DNA from: Piliocolobus tephrosceles | Lineage: Eukaryota; Chordata; Mammalia; Primates; Cercopithecidae | Reading direction: 5' to 3' | NCBI RefSeq assembly: GCF_002776525.5 | Contig: NC_045436.1 | Location: 105,553,171-105,617,170 of the forward strand | Length of the DNA: 64,000 bases | Shown here: positions 45,591-58,007 of the stretch, one piece after another | Numbering within the stretch: position 1 is the stretch's first letter | Layout: every line of letters begins with the position of its first letter | Position numbers and translations under genes: made by a program | The notes under the pieces: model-generated | Databases searched by the model: none | The model's input: only the letters and a program-made list of their open reading frames with translations | Told to the model about the DNA's origin: nothing

Positions 45591-45669
45591 AACAAAAGAG
45601 TACTTTTTAATGTAAGTTAACTATAAGTAAATATAGAAAGACTCTGTTCCAATAGAAAAATCCTGCACA

Positions 45670-45985
45670 AAAGACATAAGGATTAATAAACTTGAGGATA
45701 TTATGCTAAGTGAAATGAGCCAGTCACAAAAATATAAATACTTTAAGACACCACTCACTTCTCAGAACAGAAAGTAAAATGGTGGGTGCCAGGAGCTGGG
45801 AGATAGTGGAAATGGGAAGCTATTGCTCCATAGGCGTAGAGTTTCAGTTTTGCAAGACGAAAAGATTCTAGAGCTTTGTTGCATGACGATGTGAATATAC
45901 AAAACACTGCTGAAATGTACACTTAAAAATGGTTAAAATGGTAAGTCTTATGTATTTTTGCATAATTAAAAATTTAAATAAATAA
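45670..45985 (+). mobile_element. L1M 3'-end fragment
   Basis: 'gaggatattatgctaagtga', 'atggtgggtgccaggagctg' and 'gtacacttaaaaatggttaa' are ordered L1MC/MD 3' phrases. Confidence 0.85.
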
Positions 45986-46344
45986 ATGACATAAAGATTA
46001 GAGTTGACTACAGCTCTATGAGTCAACACTTTGACCTTCCTATGAAAATACTTTCTTATATTTTTATATTTTTATGAAAGGAGTAAGTGTACATGATTAC
46101 AATATCAAATAGAACATAAGTGCTTATTATTAAGTTTTCTATCCTACTCCATTCTATTCTTCATTCTCTTTGTTATTGTAGAGTTTATACCTTTTAAATT
46201 ATTTACTTTAATGAAATCTATAGGAGAGAAAATAAGCAAGCAATCTGACATCTTGAACAATCTAATTCTATCTTAAGTTATACTCACAGTGAGGTATCCA
46301 AACAAGAATCTACCACTCTTAAGAGAATGCATATTAATGCTAGA

Positions 46345-46515
46345 CCAGATTTTAAATTCTAGTTCTTACACTCTGATAGATGTGTGATGTAAACTCCTTG
46401 ACCTACGTTTTCCTGTATGGGAGAAAGAAATTATAATCCTCCAGGTTACTGTAAAGATTAAACGAGTGGACAGAAAGAAACTGACATACAGTAATCCCTC
46501 AGTAAAGGTTGTCCA
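46345..46515 (+). repeat. MIR SINE
   Basis: 'gatgtaaactccttgaccta', 'gaaattataatcctccaggt' and 'tactgtaaagattaaacgag' match the MIR core and 3' part. Confidence 0.7.
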
Positions 46516-46863
46516 TTATTGTGGTTTTTGAAGTTATCATTGTAGAGTGGATAACCTCCTCAATGTGGTACTTCTTTCTGGGTGCTACATATTAAAGAAA
46601 ATATTGACAGCTAGAAATAGCACCTAGGATGGCAAAAGGAGCCAAAATCATATGAAGAACCTGGGAATGTTTGCCTAAAAAGAGGACACCTGGTGCATGT
46701 GACAGACATATTAAAATACTGGAAATGAGATCTTTATAAAGACGTAGATCCAGTGAGAGAAAATTATAAGGAAATAAATCATAGTTCTATTTTAGGGAGA
46801 ACTAACAGCTGAAGCAGTCCAAATATCTGACACTAAAATTAACATATTTGGAAATTTTGAAGT

Positions 46864-47363
46864 AGAGTATATCAGAGTTCTCCAGAGAAACAGAACCTAT
46901 AGAATGTATATATACATAGAAAGAGATTGGCTTTAAGGAATTAACTCATGAGATTGTGCAGGCTGACAAGTCCCAAGTTCTGCAGAGTGAATCAGCAAGC
47001 TTGGGGACCCAGGAGAGCTGATGGTGTAGTTCCAGTCCAAAGACCTGCAAGCTTGAGCCCAGGAAGAGCTGGTGTTTCAGTTCAGGCCCAAAGGCAAGAA
47101 AACACCAATGTCCCAGTTCAAAAGCAATCAGGCAGGAGGAATTCTCTCTTATTTCTGAGAGAATCAGTGTTTTTGTTCTATTCTGGCCTTCAACTGATTG
47201 GATGGTGCTCACCCACATTATGGGGGGTAATCTACTCAGTCCACCAATTTAAATGTTAATCTTATCCCAAAGCACCCTCACAGAAACACTCACAATAATG
47301 TTAGACCAATATCTGGGCACCCAGTGGCCCAGTAAAGTTGACACATAAAATGTAACCATCACA
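46864..47363 (-). mobile_element. ERVL LTR (MLT2-like), solo
   Basis: 'cagagttctccagagaaaca' at the left and 'aaagttgacacataaaatgt' then 'aaccatcaca' at the right define a reversed LTR of about 500 bp. No internal ERVL sequence adjoins it. Confidence 0.85.
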
Positions 47364-47590
47364 GGGGAATTTCAAAATGCGGTGAAAATTTGGGCTGGTA
47401 ACCTATACAATATTTTTGCCAGTGAAACTAAGGAACCTAAATCCACCAAAATATTCAGGATTGTTTCTTAGTTCCCAAATTACCTGTTTCCAGAAAAATT
47501 GAAGCTAGCAATCAGTTTTGGGGTGTTTATATATAAAATCATGGTATCTGTGATGATTCAAAAACTAATAGAAGAGCACAGAGAGAACTC

Positions 47591-47656
47591 AAAAATATTG
47601 GTGAATTTTTAAAATTAATGAATTAAAAATATTGGTGAATTCTTAAAATTAATGAA
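47591..47656. repeat. 34-bp-period tandem duplication
   Basis: Two 32-bp copies (47591-47622 and 47625-47656) differ at one base. Both contain 'aaaaatattggtgaatt'. Confidence 0.92.
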
Positions 47657-47765
47657 AAGCTAAATTAAAATTAGCTTTTCTGCTTGCTGCTTTTCTGAAT
47701 ACGTATCTGTACTTATTAAAACAAAAACATAACAGCAACTATGAACTGTTTGGAACTACCCTTTA

Positions 47766-47798
47766 GAAATAGGTAGATAATAGATATAGGTAGGTAGG

Positions 47799-47841
<43 letters not shown>

Positions 47842-47842
47842 A
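47766..47842. repeat. (GATA)n tetranucleotide microsatellite
   Basis: A GGTA-then-GATA array with about a dozen GATA units. Probably length-variable. Confidence 0.95.
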
Positions 47843-47871
47843 TCTCACAAAATACACCAGATTACAGTCTT

Positions 47872-47955
47872 AAGATCTAAGTTCCAGTTCCTGCTGTGTC
47901 TATAATAGCATGACTTGGAGCAAATCACTTATCTCTTGAGACCTTCTTTTGCTTC
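47872..47955 (+). repeat. MIR fragment
   Basis: 'aagttccagttcctgctgtg' then 'gacttggagcaaatcactta' match the MIR core. Confidence 0.6.
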
Positions 47956-48759
47956 GTTCCTTTCAAAATACCTTTTCAAAAAGCTAAAACCATGACTATC
48001 ATACATATATAGAAAGAACACATGACAAAGATTTATTTAACTCACTAATGAGGAAACCAACAAGATGGTAAAGCTATTTAAAAGGGTAGTAGAAGAAACA
48101 GAAAGAAAGTTGCTGGAATAAGAGTGCTAAATTAGATGCCAAAATGGAATAAGGTACACAACTAGTTAGTGTCTTACAAAACAGTAAAAACTTTGGGGTT
48201 AACTTTTTTACCAGAAAATATGTGTGTGCCTACCAGGCAAAATTATTATTCTACCAGCTATGAATTATTTGCATCTCCAACAATTTTCTACGAGTGAACA
48301 TCTACCCTTCCAGAGTTGTAAAAATACCCTAATCAACAGTAAATAGTAAGTCGAAGAAAGATACATACCCTAGAAAAATTAGATAATGCTGTTCGACACT
48401 GTGACATTGAAAGGACAGGTCATCTTTTTGCCTATATCCAAGTTTTGAAATTTTTTTACATCTGAATATCAAGAATAATAATTTCTACGTATCAGTTTGT
48501 TATGAGCCATAAGTGAGAAAAGGTACATGGAAGTGCTTTGTTCTGAAAAGCACCACCCAAATATAAAATATTGGCATTATTACCAGTGACTTTCTCATTG
48601 AGTCAGCCTCTGCTAAACACTTTTATTTACTCCCTGCCTACCTTTCCTTCTCTTTCTGTTTTTCCAAACTCATCCACTATCCACAAGCCAGGATTATCTT
48701 ACTCTTCTTTCTTCCTCCCCATCTCCTATACCTTATAAACCACCAAACCTTGTCTATTG

Positions 48760-48990
48760 GTCTCCTAATATTTCCCATCTGTTTAGTTATTTCCTGACTA
48801 ACTTTCAAGCCTTCACTTCAATGCCACATCTTCAGAATTTCTTTTCTAATCTCCACTGGGCAGATGCCCATCCACCTATCTGATCCCATAACAACTTGTA
48901 CTTCCTCAGTTCTAGCACATTACACTACATAATAAAGCATTTTAATGTCTTTAATACCTTATTTTTAAAGGAAATTTTTGCCATGTTTTT
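48760..48990 (+). repeat. L2 LINE fragment
   Basis: 'ccttcacttcaatgccacat', 'ccataacaacttgtacttcc' and 'ttctagcacattacactaca' follow the L2 3' order. Confidence 0.65.
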
Positions 48991-49204
48991 CAGTATTTTT
49001 ATTCCAGTACGTTGACACAATGTATAAGTTCAATAAATATTTAATTAAGTGTATAAATGGAAAGAAAATAAACCATTCACCAGAATAAGTTGTGCATATA
49101 TTTTTTAAAAAGAAAACGTTATTATAAAAGGAAAGAGAAATCATAGTTCAGGACGGGAGGGTGGGGAAGAAAATAAAGGGAGATAATATACAAAACTTGA
49201 GAGT

Positions 49205-49350
49205 TGCAAGGATCTTAGATGTCATGTTCATTCCACTACTCGTTTTGCACATGAGGAATCCAAAAAGTTAAAGCAATTTGCCCCAAACCACACAAGTCAT
49301 GAAACACTAGGACATCAACTTTGGTTCCATGACTCCCTGGTACAATACCA
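49205..49350 (-). repeat. MIR-like fragment
   Basis: 'cattccactactcgttttgc', 'acatgaggaatccaaaaagt' and 'gcaatttgccccaaaccaca' resemble the reversed MIR 'acagatgaggaaactgaggc' and 'cttgcccaaggtcaca' blocks. Confidence 0.5.
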
Positions 49351-51185
49351 GTATGCAGTGAATATCTGCAGGAGAGGAAATGGGAACAAAATGTCTTCTT
49401 TACTCTTAGCAAGAATGCAGACACTTATTCTCCCTTCAAGTTTCAAGGTAATACATAAGCGTAAGAGGGACAATATTCTGATTCATTGCTCGCTGGGCAC
49501 ATAGCCATTCACCCTGCACCTGAGTAATAATGTCTCCCTATGAGACTGCGCAGTCATTCTCCTAGGAGTCCTTGAATGTTCTCAACAGTCTTGTGGGAAA
49601 TTGAGGGTTAGGGGTTTTGCTTTTCCATAGAAAATGCAAAGTGGCTAATTTCCTTCTCTCCTCCCCCACCCACCCATTTCAAACTCATCCATCAGATCTC
49701 AGAAGAGTACAATACATGAAATAACAAGAATAAAAGCCTTTATATTAAATTCCTTGTGGGTGAACTTTGCAGATAAAGCAGAACAATCTGATCTTAGCAA
49801 GTTAAATGGTTTGCAAATCACAATGTGCTGCACCCTTCAGATGTATCCTTATGTAAAATAAATCACCTAGTATTATCATAACAGTATTTGGGGAAATTTG
49901 CAAGTGCAGTGGAGTGAGAGGGGTTTGCTTCAGAAAAATCTGCATATATATTTACATCTGTATGAATTTTCACCAGAGGTCTACAGCCATTTGGGAAGAG
50001 GCAACTAATTTTTCATTTACCTAAACCATAATAGCCTGATAGGAATATTGGGACAAGGGGAAAAGAATCTAGAATGTAAAGGAAGCGAAAGGAAGAATAA
50101 AGGATGCCGCCATTGAGTCCCTTAGTATATAGAACCAGAGACAAGGACAGTAAGGAGAGGGCTTGTCACTGCTAGATCTATGCCACTCCCTTCTGCAAAT
50201 CATAGTAAGTTTCATACAAAGATCACCGAACCAGATAAGGCTATAAGATACTTTGGTTGATAGTGATCTGCTGATTACAGACTCTATATATTATATAGTG
50301 TATAGATTTACACACATGATATGATTGTATATATGTAAATATATGTGCATTTGTATATACAAATAAATGTATATAAGAAATGTACTTGCTAAACAAACAA
50401 AAAATATTAGCAGCTTGCTGTTAGTAGACCATCTACTTTCACATTAAGCCTTAATACTACTATATTTTTTCCTATCACAGTTACATATTTGAGAACAACT
50501 TGCCGGGGCCAGAATTTAAACTTGCATTTAAGAGAGGAACACAAAATAAATTATAAAACATTTGAATGACAACTTAAATTAGCAGATGGGTGTTTGCACA
50601 TGTGTGTGCATGCACATATACATATACACACACCCCTCATTTTATTTCCCTCTTACTCACCTGATTTAGCCAGTAAATAAAGGCTGCACTTACCAAAAAT
50701 ATTACCTGCTCAGCAGCAATCTCACTATTCCATCTAGACTTAGGTACATTAGACTCCCAAACAGAAAAAAATAATACTGCGGGAGAAGGTTTTTCAATTA
50801 TAAAGTCAACTGAAAAAACTTTGAGAGACTTTTTTGTGATATCATTGTAATAAAAATGTCTATCATTTAGTAAATGTCTCCTTCTGTGCTGGGAACTATG
50901 CTTTACATAAACAAACAAAATAAACCCATGAAAACTCCGGCATAAGCTTTACTAAAGAAAAGTCAGTTATATCATTGTTTATAAAGACAATGTGTATATT
51001 GCAGACTTTAAAATACAAAGGATCACACATGAAAAATTCCCCCAATGGTGATAAGACAAGTTGATTTATTTACTTATGCATGTAACTGAAATGCACAGCA
51101 CATTGCAATTTGTAAATCATTTAATATACCAAATTCTAATCCTTCTACTCTTATTGCAAAGTTTAATCATAATAGTATATATTTT
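49351..51185. other. Mostly repeat-free DNA
   Basis: 49600-49960 is notably free of repeats and is flagged as a candidate conserved element. 50280-50360 and 50590-50640 are TA/CA-rich simple sequence. No coding evidence. Confidence 0.4.
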
Positions 51186-51193
51186 TAAAAATT

Positions 51194-51495
51194 AGCCAGG
51201 CGCGGTGGCTCAAGCCTGTAATCCCAGCACTTTGGGAGGCCGAGACGGGCGAATCACGAGGGTCAGGAGATCGAGACCATCCTGGCTAACACGGTGAAAC
51301 CCCGTCTCTACTAAAAAACACAAAAAACTAGCCGGGCGTGGTGGCGGGCGCCTGTAGTCCCAGCTACTCGGGAGGCTGAGGCGGGAGAATGGCGTGAACC
51401 CGGGAGGCAGAGCTTGCAGTGAGCTGAGATCCAGCCACTGCACTCCAGCCTGGGTGACAGAGCGAGACTCCGTCTCAAAGAAAAAAAAAAAAAAA
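51194..51495 (+). mobile_element. AluY of Old World monkey type (AluYR-like)
   Basis: Full length and little diverged: 'tcaagcctgtaatcccagca', 'gccgagacgggcgaatcacg', 'cacaaaaaactagccgggcg' and 'gatccagccactgcactcca'. The same lineage marks as the copy at 27512. Short A-rich target repeat ('aaaaatta'). Confidence 0.93.
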
Positions 51496-51499
51496 TTAT

Positions 51500-52190
51500 T
51501 AACCAGGTTTTTTTAATGCCATAATCTCTTAAACTCTAGTGGAAAGAGTGAAGTGTTTTTCAAAAAATAGGGCTGAAATTTTAAGTTAATTGAGATGGCA
51601 ATATCCTTTTCAGACAAAGCATAAATCAAGATTAATAATATTCATTCTATAAGACAAGGAGATTTATTTCATAGGAATAAAATACTGAATATATAATAAA
51701 GATATATTAGTAAATCTTTATGTGCCAAATAGTACCTTTTTATATCAAACAAAAAATGTTTTATAAATAGAATCCTAAAACTCAATGAATAAATATATAT
51801 ACATACCCATATATATCTCTGTGTATGTGTGTGTGTAAGAACTCAACATAGCATTGTTACTTTTGACAGATTAAGTTGCAAAAAAATAAGGATATAGGGT
51901 TCTGAGTAACCTAAGTACCAACATTAATATAATAGATACACATACGGAACTTCATAACTTATAGAAAAACTTCTTATTTATAAGTGTCTGTGTAATGTTT
52001 TCCAAGACCATAAATTACCAAAAAAATTTAAGTAAAATATTTAGAACCCATTCTTTGACAATAATGCAATAAAAATATTGGTCAGTGATAAATTCTTAAA
52101 TAAAACAAAAAATTGGAAATTGTAAAGTATTTTCCTAAATTATTAAGTATTAATAATATCATTGTAGGCCCTTTACAAAGAATCATAGTG
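51500..52190. other. AT-rich unique DNA
   Basis: A short TA/TG microsatellite lies at 51793-51837. No gene or assigned repeat is seen. Confidence 0.35.
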
Positions 52191-52194
52191 AGAA

Positions 52195-52490
52195 GGTGTG
52201 GCACACACAATTTAGGGTAACCTGCAATGAGGTTCCCTTGTGTAACCCCCTCCCCTTGAGTACAGGCAGAACCTGTGTCCTGCTTCTAAAAAACAGAATA
52301 TGGCAAAGGTAAGACAACATCACTTCCATGATCATGTCACGTTATGTGGAAATGGTGAAAGGACTTTGCAGATATAATTAAGGTCCCTAATCAGCTGACT
52401 TTGAGTTAATTATAAGGAGGAATATTCTGAGTGGCTCTAGCCTAACCAGGTGAGCCATTTAAAAGGAGCAAAGCCCTAAAGACCAACAGT
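52195..52490 (+). mobile_element. MLT1-type LTR fragment (older subfamily)
   Basis: 'tgcttctaaaaaacagaata', 'gcagatataattaaggtccc' and 'ctaatcagctgactttgagt' occur in MLT1 order. The 3' half is lost. Confidence 0.6.
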
Positions 52491-52610
52491 AAAAGGCATT
52501 TCAGTAAACTGTCACAGGATCAGAAAGTAATATTTTACTTTAAATCATAAACATTTTTGAGGTTGACATTCTTAAGCACAGATTTGAAAGCTTTTTAGTT
52601 GAGGTCATGT

Positions 52611-53615
52611 ATCAGTCAGGGTTTGAACCAGTATTAGTGATATAGAATAAGAGATTCATTATAAGGGCTATTCTTCAACTGTGGGAGAAGATGAGGATAT
52701 AAAAATCCAGAAGGGGATGGGTAGAGGATCACAGAAAACTCGCTAACCAGGGGCTGGGAGTGGTGGCTCACGCCTGTATTCCCAGCACTTTGGGAGGCCA
52801 AGACAGGCAGATTACTTGAGCACAAGAGTTCGAGAGCAAACTGGCCAACATGGCAAAATACCATCTCTACTAAAAATACAAAAATTAGCCAGATGTGATG
52901 ATGTACATCTGCAATCCCAGCTACTCATGAGACCGAGACATGAGAGTCCCTTGAACCCGGGAGGCAGAGGTTGCAGTGAACCCAGATCATGCCACTATAC
53001 TCCAGCCTGGGCTAGACTCTGTCTCAAAAAAGAAATAAAGAAAACTCACTAACCAGGGACCATGGAGGGGACATGGTAAAGAAGCTTATGGAGGGGCATA
53101 GGTCCTGTAGCAGGTGCTGAGTCTGAAGTTACTGCTAAGTCAGCATGGTAGGCAGTCAAGAAGGAAAGCGAGACACAAATTGGGGAAAGCAAGGACAAAT
53201 TGAAAGCTGCACCTGACTCTCACTGAATGTAATCCTAATAATGAAGGTGACTATGGAAGAAGCTGGTGCACTCCACCATGGAGTTGCACACATGCCTGTC
53301 CTGAGATTCAGAGAAGCTGAAGTTGTTGATCCAGCCAGTGCTGGAAAAGCTGTGGACTCAGCTGCCCCACACTGAGAAAGTGAGCCAACAGATCAGCTAT
53401 CTGTACACAACTTTGCAACAGCAGATCAGCAACAATGTTTATGACCTTCAAAGTGCAATGGCTGCTGCTACGCTTCAGCCTGCCAGCTCTCACCCATATA
53501 ATTCTCCTGGTTAACCCTAATCCAGAACTACAGAGGAATGGAAATTCTGCAAAACAGATTTCCAACTCAGCTAAATTGACACAGTGCAAAATCAGTCCTA
53601 TCAATTCATGGTGAT
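52611..53615 (-). mobile_element. ERVL-like LTR, split by an Alu
   Basis: 'tatcagtcagggtttgaacc' at the left and 'gctaaattgacacagtgcaa' near the right resemble the two ends of reversed ERVL-type LTRs. The Alu at 52753-53039 interrupts it. The 63-codon frame at 53323-53514 lies in it and is probably chance. Confidence 0.5.
52753..53039 (+). mobile_element. AluS-like element with long target repeat
   Basis: Full length. Flanked by 'gaaaactcgctaaccaggg' (52734-52752) and 'gaaaactcactaaccaggg' (53040-53058), 19 bp with one difference. Confidence 0.96.
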
Positions 53616-55691
53616 TTATTTTTTCCTATCTCAGCTTTTTCCTTTCTATGATATGCTTCTGCTAATTACGAACCATATCAATGAGCCACTATAGACAAAA
53701 TGGGAAGATTATTCTCTCTACTGGCACTGTACTCTTCTATGCAGATAAAGTCAATAATTTGGATTTCCAACTCCAAAATCAGATGGAAAAAAATGGTTTT
53801 ATGATTCTGCCACATTTTAGCCCAAAGTTGTTTCTCTAATAAAAAGATTAGCTATGCTTATTTTCTCAACCTTAAAAAACTCTAAGAGAAAATGTCCTTC
53901 ATTTTCCACAGCAAAAAGGGAGAAAGTAAGTAGTTAGGTTTAGAGCAATAGAGAAGCCTATTCAAATTATTATTTTTGCCCTTGTAATTAAAAAATCTAC
54001 CTTCCTTTATATACAGTTATTTATTGCAACTTAACTTTATTAATGTAAAAGATATTATTTTTTCTTAAATGTTGAGGTCTATTAAACATAGAAGACTCAA
54101 AACTAGATGACAGCTTCTTTTTTCATGCACATTAAACCCTTATCTCAATTTGATTTTTCAAAATTGTAAGGCACAAATTATCCAGCACGTAACACTCTTG
54201 AGTCTCTTTTCTGGCCTGTGAAGTCAACAGTTATGGTGCTAAAGTTTAATCAATCCCATAAAACGTTACTCAGAAAGTGACCTGGTGTTATGCCTGAAGT
54301 GCATCTCCTACATTAAAAAGTACTTTCAATGCAGCCAGAACAGTGTTATTGAAAGAGAGAAAACTAATAGATACCTGGATGTGGATGGAGGAAAAGGAAA
54401 GGGGAAAGAAAAGTCAAATGGGAGAGAAGGCCATAAAAAATCCCATTTTCAAGCATTTCCCTAAGGAGATGGGCTTGCATAGATGAATGCACAGGTTGAA
54501 TAACAAAGGTCTTTTATATTATTTCAAGCCAAAGACTCCAAAGAATTTCAGCATGAAACCAGGCGCGTGTTTCCTTTTGGTAGAAACTAGAGATTCCAAC
54601 ACAGAAAGCAGGAGGGGTTGCCTGATCAGAGGTCACTAACACAAGTGATTGTCTTGGAAATCTCAGCACTGTTCCTGCCAATTTTTTTTTAATATTAATA
54701 AATCTTGTGGTAGTCATTACACATGCCAGGAATATAATCTCTTTACTTCTAAAATCACACATGTACACACAAGCTCAAACACACTATATGTATACATAAT
54801 ATGCTTGTTCATTTGAATAAATATACATGTGTAAGAACTTAAGATTTGATACATTTTGAAAATGAAAGTATAAAAATATAAAATTGATTCAACCACTACC
54901 ATTTTATTGGGGAAATATCCACAATAAAATATAAAGTACCCCAATTTCCCATAGCTCCAATTCTGCCTCCAAGAGGTAATCCCAGTTAATAATTTTACAT
55001 TTATCATTCCAGACATTTTGTGTTTGCTTTTACAAATATATGCGACAGTACATCTTCCTCTGCCCCTGGATGAAAACTGAAGTAGGCCCCATGACTATTC
55101 TAGTCTCTCTTAGGTGACAGTCAATCCTACGGTTACTTTGAGTCTCTAACAAAGGCTATGTCTAAGCAAGATAATAATCAAAACTTTATTCTTAATACAA
55201 AGATCAAGTTTCTCCCCTGTGGATATGTGGATGCTCCTCATACTTGCAGTAGACAAGACAGCTGTATTTGAGGAAAAGCATGTGATTTATTTCTTCTCTG
55301 TTTCACCACTTAGCACTTCTACTCATTCTTCTTAACCGTACTTTTTGTTTCCTCAAGTGCTATTGTATCAGTAGAAGGGAGAAAGACATTTCTTAATTAC
55401 TTATTGTCAGAAGCTGGCCTTGAGTTTCCAGGCTTTCAGGAATCAAAAGCTGATTCACTATGGGACCCTTTCCTTAGCTCCCCCTTCAACCTATATTGTT
55501 GTGGCTCTCTTCACCTGGAGTTTCCTTAACGTTGGTAATTTCATCTTCTTCCTGCTGGTCAGGGACTTCCTTCTCAGCCCCAGAATCCAGTGTTACCTGC
55601 CACTTCTCTCTGCTGTGGTCTGACTTTTCCTCCAAGTGCTGCCCTTGGGTAGGGCCTAAGAAATATCTCTCTGCCTCTCTTGCTCTCTTTG

Positions 55692-55696
<5 letters not shown>

Positions 55697-55722
<26 letters not shown>
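55697..55722. repeat. (TG)n microsatellite
   Basis: About thirteen TG units. Confidence 0.95.
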
Positions 55723-56099
55723 TTCTCTGTCTCTCATACATGGCCCATATTCAGTTCACGGAAAACACACACAAAGCTTCTTCCCACCAACTCCAGACTG
55801 AGGGCAGCCAAAGACTCCTTTGGCTCTGCTGATAGCTATCTTCCAGCCTCTCCATTTCTCAGATGGAAATCAAACACCAGTCCATGTCCCCCAGATGCAG
55901 GACACATGTATCATGCTTGCCATTGAAACCCCTCTCACCAGGTTCAAGGTGAGGGGCAAGACCCTATAACTCTTCTTCTGGGGAGAAAAGGAAGTGGAAG
56001 TTTTCCATAGTGCATTAACAGTCCTTCCCAAATACCCTCATAAATCTACTTTCAATCTCCCCTTTCCTGAATATTTTATATCCTCAAGCTATGAGGGGG

Positions 56100-56135
56100 T
56101 TTAAGAATCTTAAGATGATTCTTAAGATTCTTAAA
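56100..56135. other. Perfect 16-bp inverted repeat
   Basis: Arm 'tttaagaatcttaaga' (56100-56115), loop 'tgat' and arm 'tcttaagattcttaaa' (56120-56135) pair without mismatch. No T-run or gene end nearby makes it a bacterial-type terminator. Its role is unknown. Confidence 0.95.
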
Positions 56136-58007
56136 ACTCATCCATCTGATTTTCAGCTTATTTTTGTAAGTCATATGGAATGATCTGTCTAACCAGTCCC
56201 TTTAATGTCTGATATCTATCAACTTAGAGTCTTGGTTGAAACATTTATTTTAACATCATCTTATACATATACATGGGCATGTATGTACATACATGAATGT
56301 GTGCATATATCATACGTATACATAAGATTATTTGGTAAATTTACATCCCAATTTTACAGAATGTTTAGGTAATGGGCATTCTGGTTAATCTGAAAATTAT
56401 TTTCCTTTTGGACACAATTGTTAAACTATAAGATGTTATAATTATTTGAATTATTTTATTCAAATAAAGTGACATTTTATATATGCTTTTGATTGGTTTT
56501 TAGGATCAGTGTAAATTGGGAAATTTACATTAATTCAGAGCAGAAATTAACCAAGTTCAAGTTAATACAGGTTTTGTTCTACTGTATGCTTCCTCTTTTT
56601 AAAATTCTTCCTCTCTCCTTTTTCTGGAGATGTCAAATGCCTCTTCTTTGTTATAAAAAGTCAACAACATCCACACATTAGGAACTGATCTGCTCTGAGG
56701 AAAGGATTTCCCCAACATTGGATTTCCCTGAAATGCTAATACAAGAGAAAAAATATTTTTCCCAACTTTAAGACTCTTTATCTGTTGCTCTTTCATCATG
56801 AAAGATACTGATAGTTATTTCTAAATAAATAAATAAATTCTGAGTTTTTCACCTTCTTAAAATGTGCCCATTCACTGTTCCTAATGCAAAAGACTAGCAA
56901 CTTCCCTCCTATCACCCCAGGAACAGAAGGGATAGTAAGTAGCCTACATAATATTCTGCTCAAGAATGTTTTAAGGCATCCTAAAGGAAACATTCTCCAA
57001 CAGAGTCTGTTTTGTTATGTGTTCAATAACCATATGTTCATTTCTATGTGGATAATGTGCAGCATAACAGATACCTGCAATGATTCAAAGAGAAGGCAAT
57101 TATTGACTCAAGGGGGTTTTACTGATTAGACTCTGAATGACTCAAACATGACCAGAACCCCAATTGGGCATTATTAAAAGTTTGCTTCGATTCTTGGGTA
57201 TTTGTTCTTTTATGCATAACAGGCTTCTAAAATACCTATACCACCTCCCATGTTCAATGGGATGTTATGATTAATTATGATCCAAAACACAATGTCATTT
57301 TACATTTTGGAAAAAAAAAAAAACTTTCTAAACTTTCTCCCAATTGAATACTTTTGACACGCAACATCATAACTTTAATTCAAAATAAATCCTCTGAGAC
57401 ATGTACAGGGCAGTAAACATGAATCTACTGAATGGATAAATGAAAAAATGAGCAAAGCAATCTTGCAATGCAGATGGATAAAGAGAATCTGAAAAGTAAA
57501 ATGGGAAAATATATCCCTGGGCAATTCCTTTGTCCCAGAGAGAAAAAAAAAAAAAAAAGTCAGCCAACAATAAAAATCTCATCAATTGTTACTGAAAATT
57601 CTAGTCTATTTGGTTCTCACAAAAACGTGTATAGTAGATGGGGGTAAGGGATCATTAATCACAAATAAAACCACTGAGGTTTAGAAAGCTTACATTTCCC
57701 CAAGGCCATATAATTGCTAAGACTCATTCATTCAACGTATATTTATGTGCTGTGCCCTCAGAATTAAAATAATGCAATATAATAAGGAATGACTAGATAA
57801 TTACTATATATTGAGTGATCAGTGAAGGCCTTTCTAGAGTGGTGACATTGAAGCTGGAATCTCAAATAGAAATCAGCCAAGCAAAATCAATGGAAAGACA
57901 ACACTAGGCAGAGGCCACAAATGCAGAGGCCCTGAAGTAAGACAGAATTGGGTAAGTTCAAGAACCAAAAGGAGGTTAATGAGATGGAGCTTTTCAGTAA
58001 GGAGTTC

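Larger units (their letters stand above)
53616..58005. other. Long stretch without a recognised repeat or gene
   Basis: It contains the TG microsatellite at 55697-55722, the hairpin at 56100-56135, a short AAAT run at 56822-56837 and an old dispersed phrase near 57820-57990 ('cagaggccacaaatgcagag'). 55420-55930 is less AT-rich and has overlapping frames on both strands, but no domain or splice pattern. Confidence 0.4.

Noticed and set aside
47766..47842. CRISPR-like regular array
   Set aside because: A plain GATA microsatellite: there are no spacers, and the repeats are 4 bp long.
53323..53514. 63-codon frame with a helical look ('EKLWTQLPHTEKVSQQI')
   Set aside because: It falls inside an ERVL-like LTR. 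The plausible composition is not backed by any known family, and neither end looks like an exon.
55420..55930. Possible exons in a less AT-rich stretch
   Set aside because: Overlapping frames occur on both strands and are interrupted by a TG microsatellite. No splice-bounded frame or domain could be recognised.
56100..56135. Intrinsic terminator
   Set aside because: There is no following T-run and no gene to end, and the sequence is eukaryotic.
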